A stretch of DNA of 16,112 nucleotides from JBAWVR01 sp964583845 (GCA_964583845.1 CAZOXG010000022.1:1-16112); one strand, 5' to 3'; positions 6,213 to 13,951 are shown, numbered from the stretch's first letter. Program-made: numbers and translations. Notes: generated by a model from the sequence alone, not told the origin.

Positions 6213-8828
6213 ATGTTTGCATTTATAACAATAATTGTCTTTGTAATTGTTTTTATTAGACTTTCCATTTTAAACGGAAAGATTATTAGTTTAGAAAAAC
6301 AGCTTGTTTCTAAGTCTGATCAGCTGGTTGGAGAACAACCCTCTATTCCTCTGAATATGGATGTTTTAAATCGCCCGGCTGAAATGTCTGGTGAGATGCC
6401 CGTGCTGATCAAGACTAATATGGCAGAAGGTAGCGAAGCCGTTTCTAACGGAAATGTCTTTTTTGAGAATAACGTGGCTTTGAATAGTAATATAGTAGAG
6501 CCTGAAATTCCCAAAGCTAAAGACTCTCAGAGTTTTGAATTTAAATTTGGAGCAAAATTCTTCACGATTGTTGGTTCTATCGCCATTACTTTTGGTGTTG
6601 GTTATTTCTTAAAGTATGCTTTTGATAATAATTTGATTACGGAAATGGGTCGGGTGTTGATTGGTATTGTTGTTGGTGTCTTGGTTACTGGTTTGGGTGT
6701 TTGGTTAAGTAGAAAATATTTTCAGTTTGGACAAATCTTGTCTGGCACTGGACTTGGTTTAGTTTACCTTTCAGTCTATTCAGCCTATGGTTTCTATCAT
6801 TTGGTTCCTATGTCAGTTGGATTAATTGGTCTAACTATTGTAACGATTGTCGGAATGGCTTTGGCGGTGGTTCAGAACCAAATGTGGATGGCTATATTTT
6901 CTCAAATCGGTGCTTACCTGGCACCAATGCTTTTATTGAATGGTGAGAATAATCCACACTTACTGTTCACTTACATAATAGCTATTATATTAGGTACGTT
7001 TGGTGTGGCATGGTTTAAACTATGGCGACCTCTTACTTTGATAAATTTTATTGCGACAGCTATTTTATTCTTCTCTTGGACTGCCCAATTTATAAATCAG
7101 AGTCTCGTAGGAGTGGCGGTAACTTACCTTACAATCTTCTTTGCTATTTTTACAGCCATATTATTTATTAATTACTTTATTAGAAAGGCGGAACAAAATG
7201 CAGATGATCTAACCCTTCTAAGTATTAATTCACTCTTAACTTTTGTCGGTTACTACTTTATCGTAAATCCTTATTACCATACTCAGATGGGGTATTTAGC
7301 TCTGGCTTTTGCGGCACTTCATTTCATATTGATATTATTAGTTGTTCGACACGATGAGGCTTCAAAAAGGTTTAGAGAGTTTTTATTGGCCATTGGTTCA
7401 ATAATCTTTTCCTTGGCTTTACCGATTGTTATTGAAAGTCACAGTGTGCTGACTATTGGTTGGGCTTTAGAAGCGGCTGTTTTGGTTTTCTTCGGTGCCA
7501 GACTCAATTCTTATTCTTTGAGAGTAATCGGTTTAATAGTTCAGGCCGTCGTTTTGTTTAGAGTTTTCTTATTAGATACTGTTAATTATTCTCAGCTTGA
7601 ATTGGTGAGACCTTTTTTCAATGAACGTTTTTTGACCTTCCTTTTAGTTACCGTAGCAACCGCTTTTATTGGTTGGGTATATTATGCTAACAGAGATAAA
7701 ATTTCTAAAGACGAAGCCAATTTCATAAAAGTGATTCCAGTTTTAGTAGCAATTCAGATTTTTACTTTCGGTACTATTGAAATACATGATTTTCTAGTGA
7801 ATTATTGGTTAATTGTTTTTTGGTCATTGTTAATTTGGGCATTATTTACATTTGGTGCTCTTGCTCGTTCGACTGTGATTTCCGGCTTAGGTTTTGCAAC
7901 GGTAATATTAACTGCCATATATTTCTTTGTTGTCGGGCATGGTGTCATAGAAAATTCTTCCACACCCTTTTTAAATCCGTATTTTGGGGTCTTACTTTTT
8001 GCCGCGATCGTGGGCGCTTTGACAACGGGGTTTGTTAGAGTGCTTGATGGTAAAAATAATGTAGAAAACAAACCTGATCTAAGTTCTTATTTGATGACCT
8101 ACGCCTTCTTTGCTTTAACAGTGGCTATTTCCAAAGAAATAACTGCTTACGACTATTCCATCGCTTTCTTACCGGTCGTTTGGTCACTGGCTGGTCTAGC
8201 TCTATTGATGGTGGGTTATTACTTTAAGTCTAAGGTTATTAGATTTGTTACTTATGCCGCAACTATGATTTCGGCTATATATTGTTTGTTCCACATAACA
8301 AATCTATTTGAAAACCTGGATTATTATCTGATATTAAATTATCGTTTCATGTCTTTGGTTGTGGTTGCTATTGTTAGTTTCCTAATTGTTCAAACCCTAA
8401 GATCTCGAACTGAGGTTGATCAGGAAGAAAAGAAAACCGTCGGCTCAGTCTTTTCTTTTATTGGTAATATTTTTCTGTTGATTGGTATTTCTGAAGAAGT
8501 TTGGACTGGAATGACGAGAAGTATTGGTGTTACTGATGCTGACAGTATGGATAAACTTAGTCAGTTTAAAAACGTTATTTTGTCTATTGTTTGGGCCTTG
8601 TATGGAATACTCGTGATGATTTACGGTATTTACAAACGAAATCATTTTTCACGTATCTTTGGATTGTCTTTAATTGGAATTGTAATTTTTAAAGTTTTCT
8701 TTGTAGATACTGCCGGACTAGAAACTGTTTATAAAATCTTGTCTTACTTGTCATTGGGAATTATCTTGTTGATATCTGGTTTCCTTTATAATAAGTACAA
8801 GGATAGAATAATACAGTTTGTAAAGTAG
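6213..8828 (+). CDS. DUF2339 family large polytopic membrane protein
   Basis: 871 residues from the chosen ATG. One N-terminal membrane helix is followed by a short charged, coiled-coil-like stretch (LNGKIISLEKQL...) and a variable linker of about 70 residues. After that comes an almost continuous series of membrane segments, probably more than 20. The first helices carry the DUF2339 (PF10101) pattern: GAKFFTIVGSIAITFGVGYFLKYAF, then GRVLIGIVVGVLVTGLG and QILSGTGLGLVYLSVYSAYGFY. The function of the family is unknown; members are cell-envelope proteins. The frame is open upstream to 6060, but that part is an antisense reading of the tRNA gene. ATG 6207 or 6213 is the real start, and 6213 fits the -10 box. 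It ends in a terminator shared with the convergent recG. Confidence 0.85.
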   Translation: MFAFITIIVFVIVFIRLSILNGKIISLEKQLVSKSDQLVGEQPSIPLNMDVLNRPAEMSGEMPVLIKTNMAEGSEAVSNGNVFFENNVALNSNIVEPEIPKAKDSQSFEFKFGAKFFTIVGSIAITFGVGYFLKYAFDNNLITEMGRVLIGIVVGVLVTGLGVWLSRKYFQFGQILSGTGLGLVYLSVYSAYGFYHLVPMSVGLIGLTIVTIVGMALAVVQNQMWMAIFSQIGAYLAPMLLLNGENNPHLLFTYIIAIILGTFGVAWFKLWRPLTLINFIATAILFFSWTAQFINQSLVGVAVTYLTIFFAIFTAILFINYFIRKAEQNADDLTLLSINSLLTFVGYYFIVNPYYHTQMGYLALAFAALHFILILLVVRHDEASKRFREFLLAIGSIIFSLALPIVIESHSVLTIGWALEAAVLVFFGARLNSYSLRVIGLIVQAVVLFRVFLLDTVNYSQLELVRPFFNERFLTFLLVTVATAFIGWVYYANRDKISKDEANFIKVIPVLVAIQIFTFGTIEIHDFLVNYWLIVFWSLLIWALFTFGALARSTVISGLGFATVILTAIYFFVVGHGVIENSSTPFLNPYFGVLLFAAIVGALTTGFVRVLDGKNNVENKPDLSSYLMTYAFFALTVAISKEITAYDYSIAFLPVVWSLAGLALLMVGYYFKSKVIRFVTYAATMISAIYCLFHITNLFENLDYYLILNYRFMSLVVVAIVSFLIVQTLRSRTEVDQEEKKTVGSVFSFIGNIFLLIGISEEVWTGMTRSIGVTDADSMDKLSQFKNVILSIVWALYGILVMIYGIYKRNHFSRIFGLSLIGIVIFKVFFVDTAGLETVYKILSYLSLGIILLISGFLYNKYKDRIIQFVK

Positions 8829-8834
8829 TTAATA

Positions 8835-8865
8835 AAAAACACCACAATTAAATTGTGGTGTTTTT
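8835..8865. terminator. Bidirectional terminator between DUF2339 gene and recG
   Basis: AAAAACACCACAATT (8835-8849) and its exact complement (8851-8865) around one base form a 15-bp palindrome with A- and T-tracts at its ends, so it can stop transcription from both convergent genes. Confidence 0.88.
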
Positions 8866-8882
8866 ATATTATTTAGATATCT

Positions 8883-11045
8883 TTATTCAAAATGAACCTC
8901 CTTATTTTTTCTTTGAATCAAAGCTTCTTTGGTTAAAGGATACTTTTCTAAATTTTCGTCTTCAGTAATTAATCTCAAAGCTTCATTTCTAGCAGCCTCC
9001 ACCATCTTAATATTTTTTAAAGCTTCCATTCCCACATCGGAAACACCCCATTGTTTACCACCACCAAGTTCTCCAGCTCCACGTAATTGTAAGTCGTATT
9101 CAGCTAATTCGAAACCATTCTTGGCATTTTTGAACGCCTTCAGACGTTGAACAGTCTTGGCTGATTTACCCTCGGTAAAGACGTAACAATAAGCTTGATA
9201 ATTACCACGAATGACTCGACCGCGAAGTTGGTGAAGTTGAGCTAAGCCAAACCTTTCTGCTCCCTCAATTATTATCATAGTGGAGTTTGGCACATTAACA
9301 CCCACTTCAATTACCGAGGTGGCTACCAAGATATCTATTTTACCAAGTGAAAATTCATCCATAACTTGTTCTTTTTCATTGGCCGACATTTTGCCGTGAA
9401 TACCGGCAATATTAAGTTCTGGAAAAATATTTCTCTTAAGATTTTCGGTTTCTTCTGTGACGGACTTGGCAATAACCGCACTTTCTTTTGCTGGGTCTGG
9501 TTCATCAATGCGTGGACAAATAACATAGCACTGGCGACCGTTTTTAATCTCCTCACGAATTTTTTCGTAGGTTTCTTTCCGTTTAGTTGGAACCACTATT
9601 TCGGTAATGATCGGTTTGCGTCCAGTTGGCATTTGATCAACCACTGTTAAATCCAAGTCGCCGTAAATAGTAAGGGCTAGAGTGCGGGGAATCGGCGTAG
9701 CGGTCATAGAAAGCAGATGAGGATAGATATTATCTTTGCGAACAAGTTTTTGACGCTGAAGAGTACCAAAACGGTGTTGTTCATCAATAATGACATATGC
9801 TAGATTTTTGAACTTAACGTTTTTTTGGATTAAAGAGTGGGTCCCTATCAGGATGGGAATATCACCACTTTCTAACCATTTTAAGAGTTGAGATTTGGAA
9901 ATATCGGTTGATTCGTGTGGGTTAACTTTCGAGGGGAATTTTCGACAGCCACTAGAAGTGATTAAGCCTATTTGTAAATTTAAATGAGTAAAATATTTTA
10001 TGAAAGATTCAAAATGTTGTTTGGCCAAGATTTCGGTTGGACACATATAAGCAACTTGAAGACGTCCGTATTTACGGTCTTTGGGTGGGGTAGAAATAAC
10101 CGCATGAGCTGAGGCGGCAGCCACAGCCGTTTTACCAGAACCAACATCACCTTCAAGAAGACGATTCATAGCGTAACCTTTTTGAAAGTCTGCTAAGATA
10201 TCATCAATAGCTTTCCATTGAGCGCCGGTCGGGGTAAAAGGAAAATGCTCGGTGGTGAATTTCTCTATCCCAGCTCGACTTTCAGGAATAATAAAAGAGG
10301 GATTTTTCTTCCATTCTAAACGCGCCCGTTGTTTTTGTAATTGAATGAAAAAGACTTCCTCAAAAGCAAAACGTTTACGGGCCATTAAAGCGTCTTTTTC
10401 TAACTTTGGGGCGTGGGTCCAAATTAAAGCTGTTGAGAGGGTGGGTAAATTATATTTATCTAGTATATCCTTAGGAATAGGATCTTGGATATTTTCTAAC
10501 AAACCACTTTTAAAAATTTTTTGAATGGCGTGATAAAACCAGTTGGAAGTAATACCTTTACTTTCAGGATAAACAGGGTAGAGATGATGATCGGCCCCAG
10601 CCTCACCAAAAAGCGATTGCCCCACGGCTAAAGGAAGTTTGACGACAGTCTCCACTTTGGGATTACTCAAATATCTTTCTCCCTTTCGATCGGATACTTT
10701 TCCTTCGAGACGAACTAAGGCACCGGGGTGTAGCATCTTGGCTAGGTAGGGTTGATGAAACCAAATTATTTTAATCCGGCCAGTTTCATCTTCAGCCCAG
10801 GATTCGGACATGGGGATTTTTTTAATGTAGGCTTTGGCAGTCTTTATTTCTCCAAGACGGGCAAATATCACCGCTGATTCGCCAACATTTAAATCCCCAA
10901 TGTTTTTCATAGAGGCTGTATCACCGTAGCGAACAGGAAGGTGATAGAGTAAATCACCTACGGTTTCTAACCGCAGTTTTTTAAGAGCAACTTTTTGAGG
11001 CTCTAAAAGTCGGAAAGTTTCGCGTAATTGGTCCTGGAGAGTCAT
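8883..11045 (-). CDS. recG: ATP-dependent DNA helicase RecG
   Basis: Superfamily 2 helicase that reverses stalled replication forks and migrates Holliday junctions. The 720-residue length is usual. The N-terminal wedge/OB part spans about 1-200 (GDLLYHLPVRYGD; LVRLEGKVSDRKG). Motor motifs: Walker A GDVGSGKTAV (299-308), DEQH (421-424), SMTATPIPRT (446-455), ATSVIEVGVNVPN (575-587) and motif VI LHQLRGRVIRG (604-614), with the RecG-type C-terminal part after it. Motif VI has Ile612 where RecG proteins normally have Gly (RGRVGRG). An insert near residues 364-388 lengthens the region before GTHSLIQ. The ATG lies 6 nt after an extended -10, so the mRNA is probably leaderless. The gene stands alone and is divergent from mgtC. 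Confidence 0.96.
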   Translation of the reverse strand: MTLQDQLRETFRLLEPQKVALKKLRLETVGDLLYHLPVRYGDTASMKNIGDLNVGESAVIFARLGEIKTAKAYIKKIPMSESWAEDETGRIKIIWFHQPYLAKMLHPGALVRLEGKVSDRKGERYLSNPKVETVVKLPLAVGQSLFGEAGADHHLYPVYPESKGITSNWFYHAIQKIFKSGLLENIQDPIPKDILDKYNLPTLSTALIWTHAPKLEKDALMARKRFAFEEVFFIQLQKQRARLEWKKNPSFIIPESRAGIEKFTTEHFPFTPTGAQWKAIDDILADFQKGYAMNRLLEGDVGSGKTAVAAASAHAVISTPPKDRKYGRLQVAYMCPTEILAKQHFESFIKYFTHLNLQIGLITSSGCRKFPSKVNPHESTDISKSQLLKWLESGDIPILIGTHSLIQKNVKFKNLAYVIIDEQHRFGTLQRQKLVRKDNIYPHLLSMTATPIPRTLALTIYGDLDLTVVDQMPTGRKPIITEIVVPTKRKETYEKIREEIKNGRQCYVICPRIDEPDPAKESAVIAKSVTEETENLKRNIFPELNIAGIHGKMSANEKEQVMDEFSLGKIDILVATSVIEVGVNVPNSTMIIIEGAERFGLAQLHQLRGRVIRGNYQAYCYVFTEGKSAKTVQRLKAFKNAKNGFELAEYDLQLRGAGELGGGKQWGVSDVGMEALKNIKMVEAARNEALRLITEDENLEKYPLTKEALIQRKNKEVHFE

Positions 11046-11051
11046 AAGGTA

Positions 11052-11060
11052 ATTTTATCA
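11052..11060 (-). promoter_or_regulatory. Extended -10 promoter of recG, leaderless arrangement
   Basis: On the minus strand TGA-TAAAAT (11060 to 11052) ends 6 nt before the recG ATG, predicting a transcript that begins at the start codon. No clear -35 box is visible, which is common for extended -10 promoters. Confidence 0.55.
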
Positions 11061-11169
11061 GTTTAAGGGGGGTCGTACACTTGACTAAGACTTAAGTAAT
11101 GTATGTAAAATAATATGTTGGTTAGAAAAGTGCATTTTAAATATAGTCATTTTTTTATTGCAAATAATT

Positions 11170-11178
11170 TGTTATAAT
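11170..11178 (+). promoter_or_regulatory. Extended -10 promoter of mgtC
   Basis: TGT-TATAAT at 11170-11178 is a consensus extended -10, giving a leader of about 29 nt before ATG 11214 with no Shine-Dalgarno sequence. A second candidate, TATAAA at 11201-11206, ends 7 nt before the ATG and would give a leaderless transcript. The sequence does not decide between them. Confidence 0.5.
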
Positions 11179-11213
11179 GTACTTATATTAAAAGATAATT
11201 TATAAATATCACT

Positions 11214-11723
11214 ATGTGGATTGCATATATTTTACCAATGTTGGCGGCGATTATTCTCGGTGGGGTATTAGGTCTTGAACGTAATTTAGCGGGAAAGACA
11301 GCTGGTATGCGTACTTACGCGATGGTTTCTTTAGGCTCTGCCTTGTTTGTTATTATTTCCAATTCAGTGTTTATGACCTATTTCAAAGCCGGGGTAACAT
11401 CTATCAATCCGTTAGTGATGGCTTCAAATGTTATTGTCGGTATTGGTTTTATTGGTGCCGGTCTAGTTTTCCTTAAAGATAATAAAATTACAGGTTTAAC
11501 AACTGCAGCTGGTTTATGGGTATCGGCTGGTGTTGGTATGGCTTGTGGCTTCGGTTTATATTCACTTGCTATCGCAGCGGTTATTATGGCCTTAATAGTT
11601 TTTACTGGTATGTGGTTGTTGGAAAATAGTTTTGAAAGAGGAATGTCATATGCCGATCATAAATATTTCTTTTTTGGAAAAAAGAAAAACGGAGAAGTTA
11701 AAGAGGGAACAATTGAAGATTAA
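11214..11723 (+). CDS. mgtC: MgtC/SapB family membrane protein
   Basis: 169 residues with four to five membrane helices (about 4-20, 36-52, 66-86, 96-136). Family motifs: GGVLGLERNLAGKTAGMRTY (17-35), VIVGIGFIGAGLVF (73-86) and GLTTAAGLWVSAGVGMACGFG (94-114). MgtC proteins help bacteria grow at low magnesium and, in pathogens, inhibit the ATP synthase; in free-living bacteria the exact role is open. In the third helix the usual family stretch (D-P-x-R-I-A-A-Q) reads NPLVMASN, so the conserved Arg is missing. Divergent from recG; the next gene follows after 17 bp and may be cotranscribed. Confidence 0.88.
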   Translation: MWIAYILPMLAAIILGGVLGLERNLAGKTAGMRTYAMVSLGSALFVIISNSVFMTYFKAGVTSINPLVMASNVIVGIGFIGAGLVFLKDNKITGLTTAAGLWVSAGVGMACGFGLYSLAIAAVIMALIVFTGMWLLENSFERGMSYADHKYFFFGKKKNGEVKEGTIED

Positions 11724-11740
11724 AGTCATTAAAATTAAAA

Positions 11741-12337
11741 ATGATAAAAGCTATAGGAATATTAGGAACGCTAAAAACGACAGAGAGTAAAGTCCCTTCT
11801 AATACAGAAGAAGTTTTAGATTTGTTATTGGAAAAAATAAACAAACTTGGCTGTGAAACGGAAAAAGTTAGATTGGTTGATGAGAATATTTTACACGGCA
11901 GTCGGGTTGATATGGGTGACGACGGGTTAAAGGTTATAAAACAAATAAGTGAGGCTGATATTGTGATTTGGGCCACGCCTATTCATTGGGGTCAGCCGTC
12001 ATCCTTAATCCAAAAGCTCTTGGAGAGAATGGATAGTGATGATGTGGATCATCTGAGAGGTAAAAAGTCGGTTTTTTTGGATAAGATTGCTGGGATTGTG
12101 GTTGTCGGACATGAAGATGGAGCCCAACATGTTGTAGGTGTTCTTAGTAATACTTTGATGTGGTACGGTTTCTGTATTCCGCCAGAATCCTGCGTTTACT
12201 GGGTTGGTGAAGCCGGACGTTATGGAATAAGTGATGATGCCGTTGACAGACGAAAAAATGAGTATGTTAAAACCATGCTTGATAATGCCTCAAGAAACTT
12301 GGTCAGATATGCCAAGATGATAGGTGACTCTAAATAG
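11741..12337 (+). CDS. NAD(P)H-dependent FMN reductase / flavodoxin-fold oxidoreductase
   Basis: 198 residues with a flavodoxin-like fold (FMN_red, PF03358). The N-terminal phosphate-binding loop lies between strand one (IKAIGILGT) and the following helix (NTEEVLDLLLEKI). ADIVIWATPIHWGQPSSLIQKLLERMDS (72-99) is the conserved segment contacting FMN, and GIVVVGHEDGAQHVVGVLSNTLMWYGFCIPP (118-148) is the second conserved block. Such enzymes reduce quinones, flavins or metals with NAD(P)H; the substrate cannot be read from sequence. The start ATG lies 17 bp after mgtC without a Shine-Dalgarno sequence. A strong terminator follows. Confidence 0.85.
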   Translation: MIKAIGILGTLKTTESKVPSNTEEVLDLLLEKINKLGCETEKVRLVDENILHGSRVDMGDDGLKVIKQISEADIVIWATPIHWGQPSSLIQKLLERMDSDDVDHLRGKKSVFLDKIAGIVVVGHEDGAQHVVGVLSNTLMWYGFCIPPESCVYWVGEAGRYGISDDAVDRRKNEYVKTMLDNASRNLVRYAKMIGDSK

Positions 12338-12349
12338 TCATTAAATATA

Positions 12350-12375
12350 AAAAAACAACTACCAAGTTGTTTTTT
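12350..12375 (+). terminator. Rho-independent terminator after the FMN reductase gene
   Basis: AAAAAACAACT (12350-12360) and AGTTGTTTTTT (12365-12375) pair perfectly around the loop ACCA, and the arm ends in six T. Confidence 0.88.
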
Positions 12376-12416
12376 GTGATTTTAGAGATGATATAACTCG
12401 AAAAATAATCCACAAT

Positions 12417-12444
12417 TTGAAATTATACGTTTTTAATGTAATAT
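12417..12444 (+). promoter_or_regulatory. Promoter of tRNA-Ser
   Basis: TTGAAA (12417-12422), a 16-bp spacer and TAATAT (12439-12444) give a plausible sigma70 promoter starting about 13 nt before the tRNA. Confidence 0.55.
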
Positions 12445-12463
12445 GTAGGGGTTCGGTTTAGGT

Positions 12464-12550
12464 GGAGAATTGGGTGAGTGGTTTAAACCAGCGGTTTACT
12501 AAACCGCCGGGGCCTAATAGCCCCCGTGAGTTCGAATCTCACATTCTCCG
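12464..12550 (+). tRNA. tRNA-Ser with anticodon ACU (class II)
   Basis: 87-nt class II cloverleaf: acceptor GGAGAAT/ATTCTCC, discriminator G73 (serine identity), anticodon stem GCGGT/ACCGC (12491-12507), loop TTACTAA, long variable arm GGGGC-CTAATA-GCCCC, T arm GTGAG-TTCGAAT-CTCAC; CCA is not encoded. The anticodon 12498-12500 reads ACU, matching serine codon AGU. Nearly all bacteria use GCU here to read AGU and AGC. A34 in this split codon box is unusual. The stem and loop cannot be shifted to give another anticodon without breaking the 5-bp stem and U33. Confidence 0.9.
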
Positions 12551-12602
12551 CAAATACAAAAAAGAGCGCTTTCGAGGCGCCTTTTTTTTGTTTGCGGAGA
12601 AT
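12543..12602 (+). terminator. Terminator after tRNA-Ser, inverted repeat reaching into the acceptor strand
   Basis: The core AAAAAAG(a)GCGC (12558-12569) pairs with GCGCCTTTTTT (12577-12587) and is followed by eight T. The helix continues outward: GCAAA (12550-12554) with TTTGC (12591-12595), then ATTCTCC (12543-12549, tRNA acceptor 3' strand) with GGAGAAT (12596-12602). The design is the same as beside tRNA-Ile. Confidence 0.82.
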
Positions 12603-12771
12603 AGCAGTGCTGGGGAGCACTGCGTGTGAGATTCGAAGCCTGGTTGAGTATTTTTTCTAGCTTGCTAGCGTAGAAAAAATCCAACCAGGGTACTGACCCT
12701 GTAAGGGTCGAATCTCAAATTATAAATCGAATGAGATTAAAATTTAGTCGAGGGCGAATCTCACATTCTCC
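12596..12771. repeat. tRNA-tail-associated structured element, copy B
   Basis: About 176 bp, starting with GGAGAAT (tRNA-Ser acceptor). Next comes the hairpin GCAGTGCT/AGCACTGC (12604-12623), and then GTGAGATTCGAA (12626-12637), the inverted T-stem and T-loop of tRNA-Ser. A large hairpin pairs CCTGGTTG and ATTTTTTCTA (12639-12659) with TAGAAAAAAT and CAACCAGG (12671-12689). Smaller hairpins follow (AATCTCA/TGAGATT at 12711-12738), then the block at 12739-12758, 18 of 20 identical to copy A. It ends with CGAATCTCACATTCTCC (12755-12771), a 17-nt exact direct copy of the tRNA-Ser 3' end (12533-12549). No ORF of note lies in it. Same alternatives as for copy A: non-coding RNA, non-autonomous mobile element or recombination site. 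Confidence 0.75.
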
Positions 12772-12785
12772 TCCAAATAATATTT

Positions 12786-12794
12786 TGTTATACT
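12786..12794 (+). promoter_or_regulatory. Extended -10 promoter of the small membrane protein gene, leaderless arrangement
   Basis: TGT-TATACT at 12786-12794 ends 6 nt before ATG 12801, predicting a leaderless transcript for this gene and ung. Confidence 0.6.
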
Positions 12795-12800
12795 TTACTT

Positions 12801-13229
12801 ATGACTAACGAAAAACAACTCGATGCCATTTTAGAACTAAGTACGGACAATGAAGAAAAAATGTCGGAAGCTATTGTTTTGAAACAAGACAAAAATGGCA
12901 ATATTAAAACAGATATTAAACCAGAGCTTATAAAAAAAGTTTCCAAAATGCCATATTACATAAAAGCCACGCTGGCAGTGGTAGTTTTTATATTAGGCGT
13001 ATTATTTATTAAAGATCCAATTTCTGTTAATTTGTTGATAGAAGTGGCTGATTACGGTTTATTGGCTGTTTTGGCAAGTAATTATTTAAGTACTTTTCGA
13101 GGTTCTATGTGGTATTTTGGTGGAACTGGAACAATCATAGATAAGCCGACCCCGATTTTTCTTATAGAATTTGTTGGTTGGATAATGTTGTTTATTCCAG
13201 TAATTTCGGAAATAATTTCTAAATTTTAA
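12801..13229 (+). CDS. Hypothetical small membrane protein (unrecognised family)
   Basis: 142 residues that I do not recognise. Residues 1-50 are hydrophilic and charged (MTNEKQLDAILELSTDNEEK..., then Lys-rich near 45-55). Three membrane helices follow at about 54-70, 76-94 and 118-137, the last two separated by a short polar loop with several Gly (FRGSMWYFGGTGTIIDKP). The positive charges before the first helix suggest a cytoplasmic N-terminus. The start is fixed by the -10 box 6 nt upstream. The stop is only 3 bp before the ung start, so the two genes form one unit, though a shared function need not follow. Confidence 0.75.
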   Translation: MTNEKQLDAILELSTDNEEKMSEAIVLKQDKNGNIKTDIKPELIKKVSKMPYYIKATLAVVVFILGVLFIKDPISVNLLIEVADYGLLAVLASNYLSTFRGSMWYFGGTGTIIDKPTPIFLIEFVGWIMLFIPVISEIISKF

Positions 13230-13232
13230 TAT

Positions 13233-13907
13233 ATGTCCGACAATAACCTAAATCTCGAACCAGAATGGTATGAAGTATTGAAAGATTATTTTGATTCTGA
13301 AAGTTTTAAAAAATTGTTTTCATTCGTAAAAGAAGAATACAAAAGCAAGACAGTTTTTCCTAATTCCAAAGATATTTTTAGGGCTTTTTGGTTGACTCCA
13401 TTTTCTGAAGTTAAAGTGGTGATATTGGGACAAGACCCATATCATGATATTGGTCAGGCACATGGTTTATGTTTTTCAGTTCCTGAAGGTATAAAACCAC
13501 CACCGTCTCTGAAGAATATTTATAAAGAAATTAATAGTGATTTTGGTGTCGTGAAAGATTTTTCGTCTGGTAATTTGGAAGCTTGGTCCAAGCAAGGTGT
13601 TTTTCTTCTAAATGCTATTCTCACCGTTGTGGCCCATTCGCCGGCTTCTCATAGAGATAAGGGTTGGGAAGAGTTCACTGATAATGTTATAAAAACTATT
13701 TCCGATAAAAATGAACACGTGGTTTTTATGTTGTGGGGAAACTACGCTCGCAGCAAGAAAGTTTTAATTGATGGAACAAAACATTTAATTTTAGAGGCAC
13801 CGCACCCTTCGCCATTCTCGGCTTATGCTGGTTTTTTGGGTTGCAAACATCTTTCCAAGTGTAATGACTATTTGAAAAAGTGGGGGAAGGGACCTATTGA
13901 ATGGTAG
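13233..13907 (+). CDS. ung: Uracil-DNA glycosylase, family 1
   Basis: Removes uracil from DNA to start base-excision repair. 224 residues, the usual length. The catalytic water-activating motif GQDPYH is at 66-71 (Asp68); GIKPPPSLKNIYKEI (87-100) is the family's Pro-rich DNA-compressing loop region; LLNAILTV (125-132) contains the uracil-recognition Asn; HPSPFSAYAG (191-200) is the minor-groove intercalation loop with catalytic His191 (commonly HPSPLSA). All key residues are present, so it should be active. It starts 3 bp after the previous gene, without a Shine-Dalgarno sequence. Confidence 0.97.
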   Translation: MSDNNLNLEPEWYEVLKDYFDSESFKKLFSFVKEEYKSKTVFPNSKDIFRAFWLTPFSEVKVVILGQDPYHDIGQAHGLCFSVPEGIKPPPSLKNIYKEINSDFGVVKDFSSGNLEAWSKQGVFLLNAILTVVAHSPASHRDKGWEEFTDNVIKTISDKNEHVVFMLWGNYARSKKVLIDGTKHLILEAPHPSPFSAYAGFLGCKHLSKCNDYLKKWGKGPIEW

Positions 13908-13951
13908 CAATAAAATTTTTTGTTAAAAAGTGATATCTGACTTATCCACAG

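Noticed and set aside
9366..9650. Open frames opposite recG and other long genes
   Set aside because: Their products are low-complexity mirror translations of well-supported genes with no family motifs.
12596..12771. Copy B as a tmRNA or an intron-split tRNA
   Set aside because: The ends pair like an acceptor stem, but there is no tag-peptide frame, CCA or pseudoknot pattern of tmRNA, no anticodon arm, and the size is small for a self-splicing intron. The arms copy the neighbouring tRNA instead.
5881..12771. CRISPR array or IS element around the tRNA-associated repeats
   Set aside because: There are only two dispersed copies, no regular spacer pattern, no cas genes and no transposase in the window.
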